From the NCBI RefSeq assembly GCF_000308635.1, contig NZ_BAGD01000097.1, forward strand, positions 1 to 64,000: a stretch of 64,000 nucleotides of DNA, in the 5' to 3' direction. The position numbers and the translations under genes were made by a program. Every line of letters starts with the position of its first letter. Position 1 is the first letter of the stretch. The stretch comes from Nocardia otitidiscaviarum NBRC 14405. GTDB taxonomy: Bacteria > Actinomycetota > Actinomycetes > Mycobacteriales > Mycobacteriaceae. The notes under the pieces are model-generated. The model saw only the letters and a list, made by a program, of their open reading frames with translations. It had not been told where the DNA came from and did no database searches. Positions 62,408-64,000 of the stretch are shown in pieces.

Positions 62408-62692
62408 GTGGCCGCCACGGAACTGGAACCCACCCACAGCGCCGGTGTCGTCACCAAGGTCGATCCGGCCGAGGTTCCTTCCGCCGCCTGGGGTTGGAGC
62501 GGCGAGTCGAAGCGCACCTTCCGCATCGCGGGCTGGGTTGTCGTCGTCATTCTGCTCGGCATGCTGTTCGAGGGCCCGCAGGGCGCCTCGTCGGGTTCGG
62601 GCAATGTCGGTTACCTGTTCACCATCGGCTTCGCCGCGCTGCTCGCGTTCGTGCTGATTCGCGACTCGATCATTTCCCGCAAGCCGCGGTAA
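62408..62692 (+). CDS. DUF2631 membrane protein
   Basis: The 94-residue protein has a soluble N-terminus of about 35 residues (VPSAAWGWSGESKRTFR) and two hydrophobic helices (IAGWVVVVILLGMLFEG and VGYLFTIGFAALLAFVLI). It is the DUF2631 family found near dxr/rip1 in mycobacteria and relatives. Function is unknown. GTG 62408 is preceded by AAGGAG five bases upstream. It is transcribed divergently from dxr. Confidence 0.85.
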   Translation: MAATELEPTHSAGVVTKVDPAEVPSAAWGWSGESKRTFRIAGWVVVVILLGMLFEGPQGASSGSGNVGYLFTIGFAALLAFVLIRDSIISRKPR

Positions 62693-62705
62693 CCGCCACG
62701 CACAG

Positions 62706-62750
62706 CGTGAATCGGGCCGGGTCGCCACGCGCGACCCGGCCCGATTCACG
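62706..62750. terminator. 20-bp hairpin, bidirectional terminator
   Basis: A perfect 20-bp stem (left arm 62706-62725, right arm 62731-62750, core GAATCGGGCCGGGTCGC) has a CACGC loop. It is centred between the convergent stops at 62692 and 62767. It is one of the clearest terminators in the window. Confidence 0.85.
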
Positions 62751-62766
62751 GTATTGCCCGGAAGAA

Positions 62767-63498
62767 CTACTGGTTCTCGGGGGCGTTGATGCGGTTGTGG
62801 AAACCGATGCCCACGATGATGGCGGCGGGCACACCGGTCAGCACCAGCCCGGCGGCCGCACCCAGCGGAATGCCGATGGCCGCACCCGCGAGGCACCCGG
62901 CGATACCGGTCGCGCCGCCCAGGTCCAGCACCGGGATGCCCAGCACCAGGCCGCCGATGCCGCCGATGGCGCAGCCCGCGCCGCCGCCGACGATGGTGCC
63001 CACCAGGGTGCCGATCGAGGTGATGATGCCGAACTGGGTGGCGGCGGCGGAGACGGCGTCGTCGAACGCCTCCTGCTTGACGACCGGCTTGACCATACCC
63101 ACCGGGCGGGCGTCGGCGGCGTCCTTGCTCGGGGTCAGGGTGGCGCGCAGGCCGTCGACCGCGGCGTCGATCGGGTACTGCAGATCGTCGAGCGTGTAGC
63201 TCAGCGGGAACGCGGTGACGATGTTGCCCGCGTTGTCGCGCACCGCGAACTGGCCGTTGTCGGTGGTCAGGGACCCGGCGGAGGTCTCCAGCACGATGGA
63301 GTCACCCTCCAGGTGGGTGCTCCAGTTGATGGCGGGCAGCACCGAATTCACACCCTGGTTGATGCCGTCCAGCAGCGAGGGGATGACGCCCGGGGCGGGC
63401 GCGGGGGCCGGGGCCGGCTCCGCGTAGGAGGTGCCGGTGGCGATGCCGAGTGCCGCGATGACCAGGGCCGAGGTTGCGGCGACCTTCGTGAACTTCAT
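62767..63498 (-). CDS. secreted protein with glycine-rich hydrophobic C-terminal region
   Basis: The 243-residue protein has a signal peptide (MKFTKVAATSALVIAALGIATGTSYA, cleavage likely after SYA), a Pro/Ala linker, and a beta-rich middle (LEGDSIVLETSAGSLTTDNGQFAVRDNAGNIV). The roughly 90-residue hydrophobic, Gly-rich C-terminal region has GxxxG repeats and two Cys (GAGCAIGG, GIAGCLAGA). Similar proteins are frequent in Nocardia; their role is unknown. The glycine zippers suggest membrane insertion or oligomerisation. Start ATG 63498. A TTGACA element lies about 140 bp upstream (63634-63639 on the minus strand), without a clear -10. Confidence 0.75.
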   Translation of the reverse strand: MKFTKVAATSALVIAALGIATGTSYAEPAPAPAPAPGVIPSLLDGINQGVNSVLPAINWSTHLEGDSIVLETSAGSLTTDNGQFAVRDNAGNIVTAFPLSYTLDDLQYPIDAAVDGLRATLTPSKDAADARPVGMVKPVVKQEAFDDAVSAAATQFGIITSIGTLVGTIVGGGAGCAIGGIGGLVLGIPVLDLGGATGIAGCLAGAAIGIPLGAAAGLVLTGVPAAIIVGIGFHNRINAPENQ

Positions 63499-63742
63499 AT
63501 GTGTGCGTCGCTTTCGAAACAGCGTTTCGCGCATCCAACTTCTGGAGCGCGGGTCCTCGGTGAGCACCCGTGGTCAAGTGTCCAGCAGATTGTTGCTGAA
63601 AAGTAACTTAGAAAGTGCTGAATGTTAGGAAAGTGTCAACGGAACCAGACCGCAGGTATGAAAAGTCCCGTAGTGGGCCAACTTTCGGCATTCAAGAGAA
63701 GGGGCATGATCTACGTCACAGAACCCTCGAAATCGGACAAAA

Positions 63743-63769
63743 GCGGTATAGCTCACAGGCTATAAGCGC
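63743..63769 (-). terminator. hairpin with T-run after the last gene
   Basis: TATAGC-TCACAG-GCTATA with outer GCG/CGC pairing lies 2 bp beyond the stop of the minus-strand gene. On that strand it is followed directly by TTTTG, as in an intrinsic terminator. Confidence 0.65.
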
Positions 63770-63771
63770 AG

Positions 63772-64000
63772 CTAGCGGCCCCTGCGCCGACCGTTACGCC
63801 CACCCGCGGTACGCCCCCGTCCGGCTCCCGCGCGCTGCCCGGCAGCCGGGCGGCCACTCCCCTGCTTCTGCGGCTTCTGCGTCGACCGCTTCGACTGCTC
63901 CCCGGTTGCCTCACGTCCGGACGGCGATCGGGAGCTGCGCTCGGTCCGGCCGCGCACGATGCCGACGAATTCCTCGGTGGTGTCCGACGTCGCCTCGATC
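63772..64000 (-). CDS. C-terminus of a basic protein (truncated by window edge)
   Basis: The frame is open to the right edge and about 75 residues are visible. It begins IEATSDTTEEFVGIV and ends in a highly basic, disordered tail of Arg, Gly, Ser and Gln (RAGAGRGRTAGGRNGRRRGR). Such tails are usual in actinobacterial RNA-binding proteins, for example DEAD-box helicases, but no catalytic motif is inside the window, so the protein is not identified. Confidence 0.6.
   Translation of the reverse strand, partial: IEATSDTTEEFVGIVRGRTERSSRSPSGREATGEQSKRSTQKPQKQGSGRPAAGQRAGAGRGRTAGGRNGRRRGR

Overview
This window looks like the chromosome of a high-GC actinobacterium of the order Mycobacteriales, most probably Nocardia or a close relative. 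GTG starts and G/C third positions are common. From left to right one strand keeps a core order known from Mycobacterium: MFS exporter, cysG, cobB, cobO, a magnesium/cobalt-chelatase gene, a GNAT, mqo, an alpha/beta hydrolase, mapB, a penicillin-binding lipoprotein, a DUF4081-type GNAT, ispG, rip1 and dxr. These assignments come from reading motifs and remembered family sequences; no database search was run.

Region by region. 1-4.2 kb: the 3' end of an HNH (13E12-type) gene, a gene-poor stretch with degenerate repeats and an aminotransferase relic, an HD-domain protein, an EfpA-like exporter, and a perfect-period 22-bp tandem repeat. 4.2-17 kb: siroheme/cobalamin genes (cysG, cobE, cobB, cobO, chlI-chlD) interspersed with a flavin/F420 PPOX protein, a DoxX-like membrane protein, an APH-family gene pair and a dehalogenase-like hydrolase. 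17-26.7 kb: GNAT, mqo, hydrolases, cobQ, map, an LLM oxidoreductase, TerC, and an ArsR/SRPBCC pair with its palindromic operator. 26.8-34.5 kb: a universal stress protein under a DosR-like box, then a phosphonate-type catabolic and uptake cluster (GntR regulator, FAD oxidoreductase, phosphonatase-like hydrolase, four-gene ABC importer). 34.5-53.1 kb: two small proteins, an XRE/DUF5753 regulator, a truncated adenylation protein, a 4,397-residue three-module NRPS, and a translationally coupled Drr-type ABC exporter. 53.2-64 kb: a nitrobindin-like protein, a secreted peptide, and the conserved PBP/GNAT/ispG/endonuclease V/rip1/dxr block, ending in a secreted glycine-rich protein and the tail of a basic protein.

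How the genes work together. CysG makes precorrin-2/siroheme; the chelatase AAA+ and VWA parts, CobO, CobB, CobE and CobQ belong to aerobic cobalamin synthesis. IspG and Dxr are two steps of the MEP isoprenoid pathway, and Rip1 is a regulatory membrane protease. The NRPS and exporter form one transcription unit that should make and secrete an acylated or free tripeptide with D residues at positions 1 and 3.

The most notable signal is in the chelatase gene. The AAA+ frame ends shortly after an in-frame GGGAAAA heptamer preceded by AGGAGG. The acidic linker plus VWA domain continues in the -1 frame with no start codon of its own. This has all the marks of programmed -1 ribosomal frameshifting that makes two chelatase subunits from one gene.
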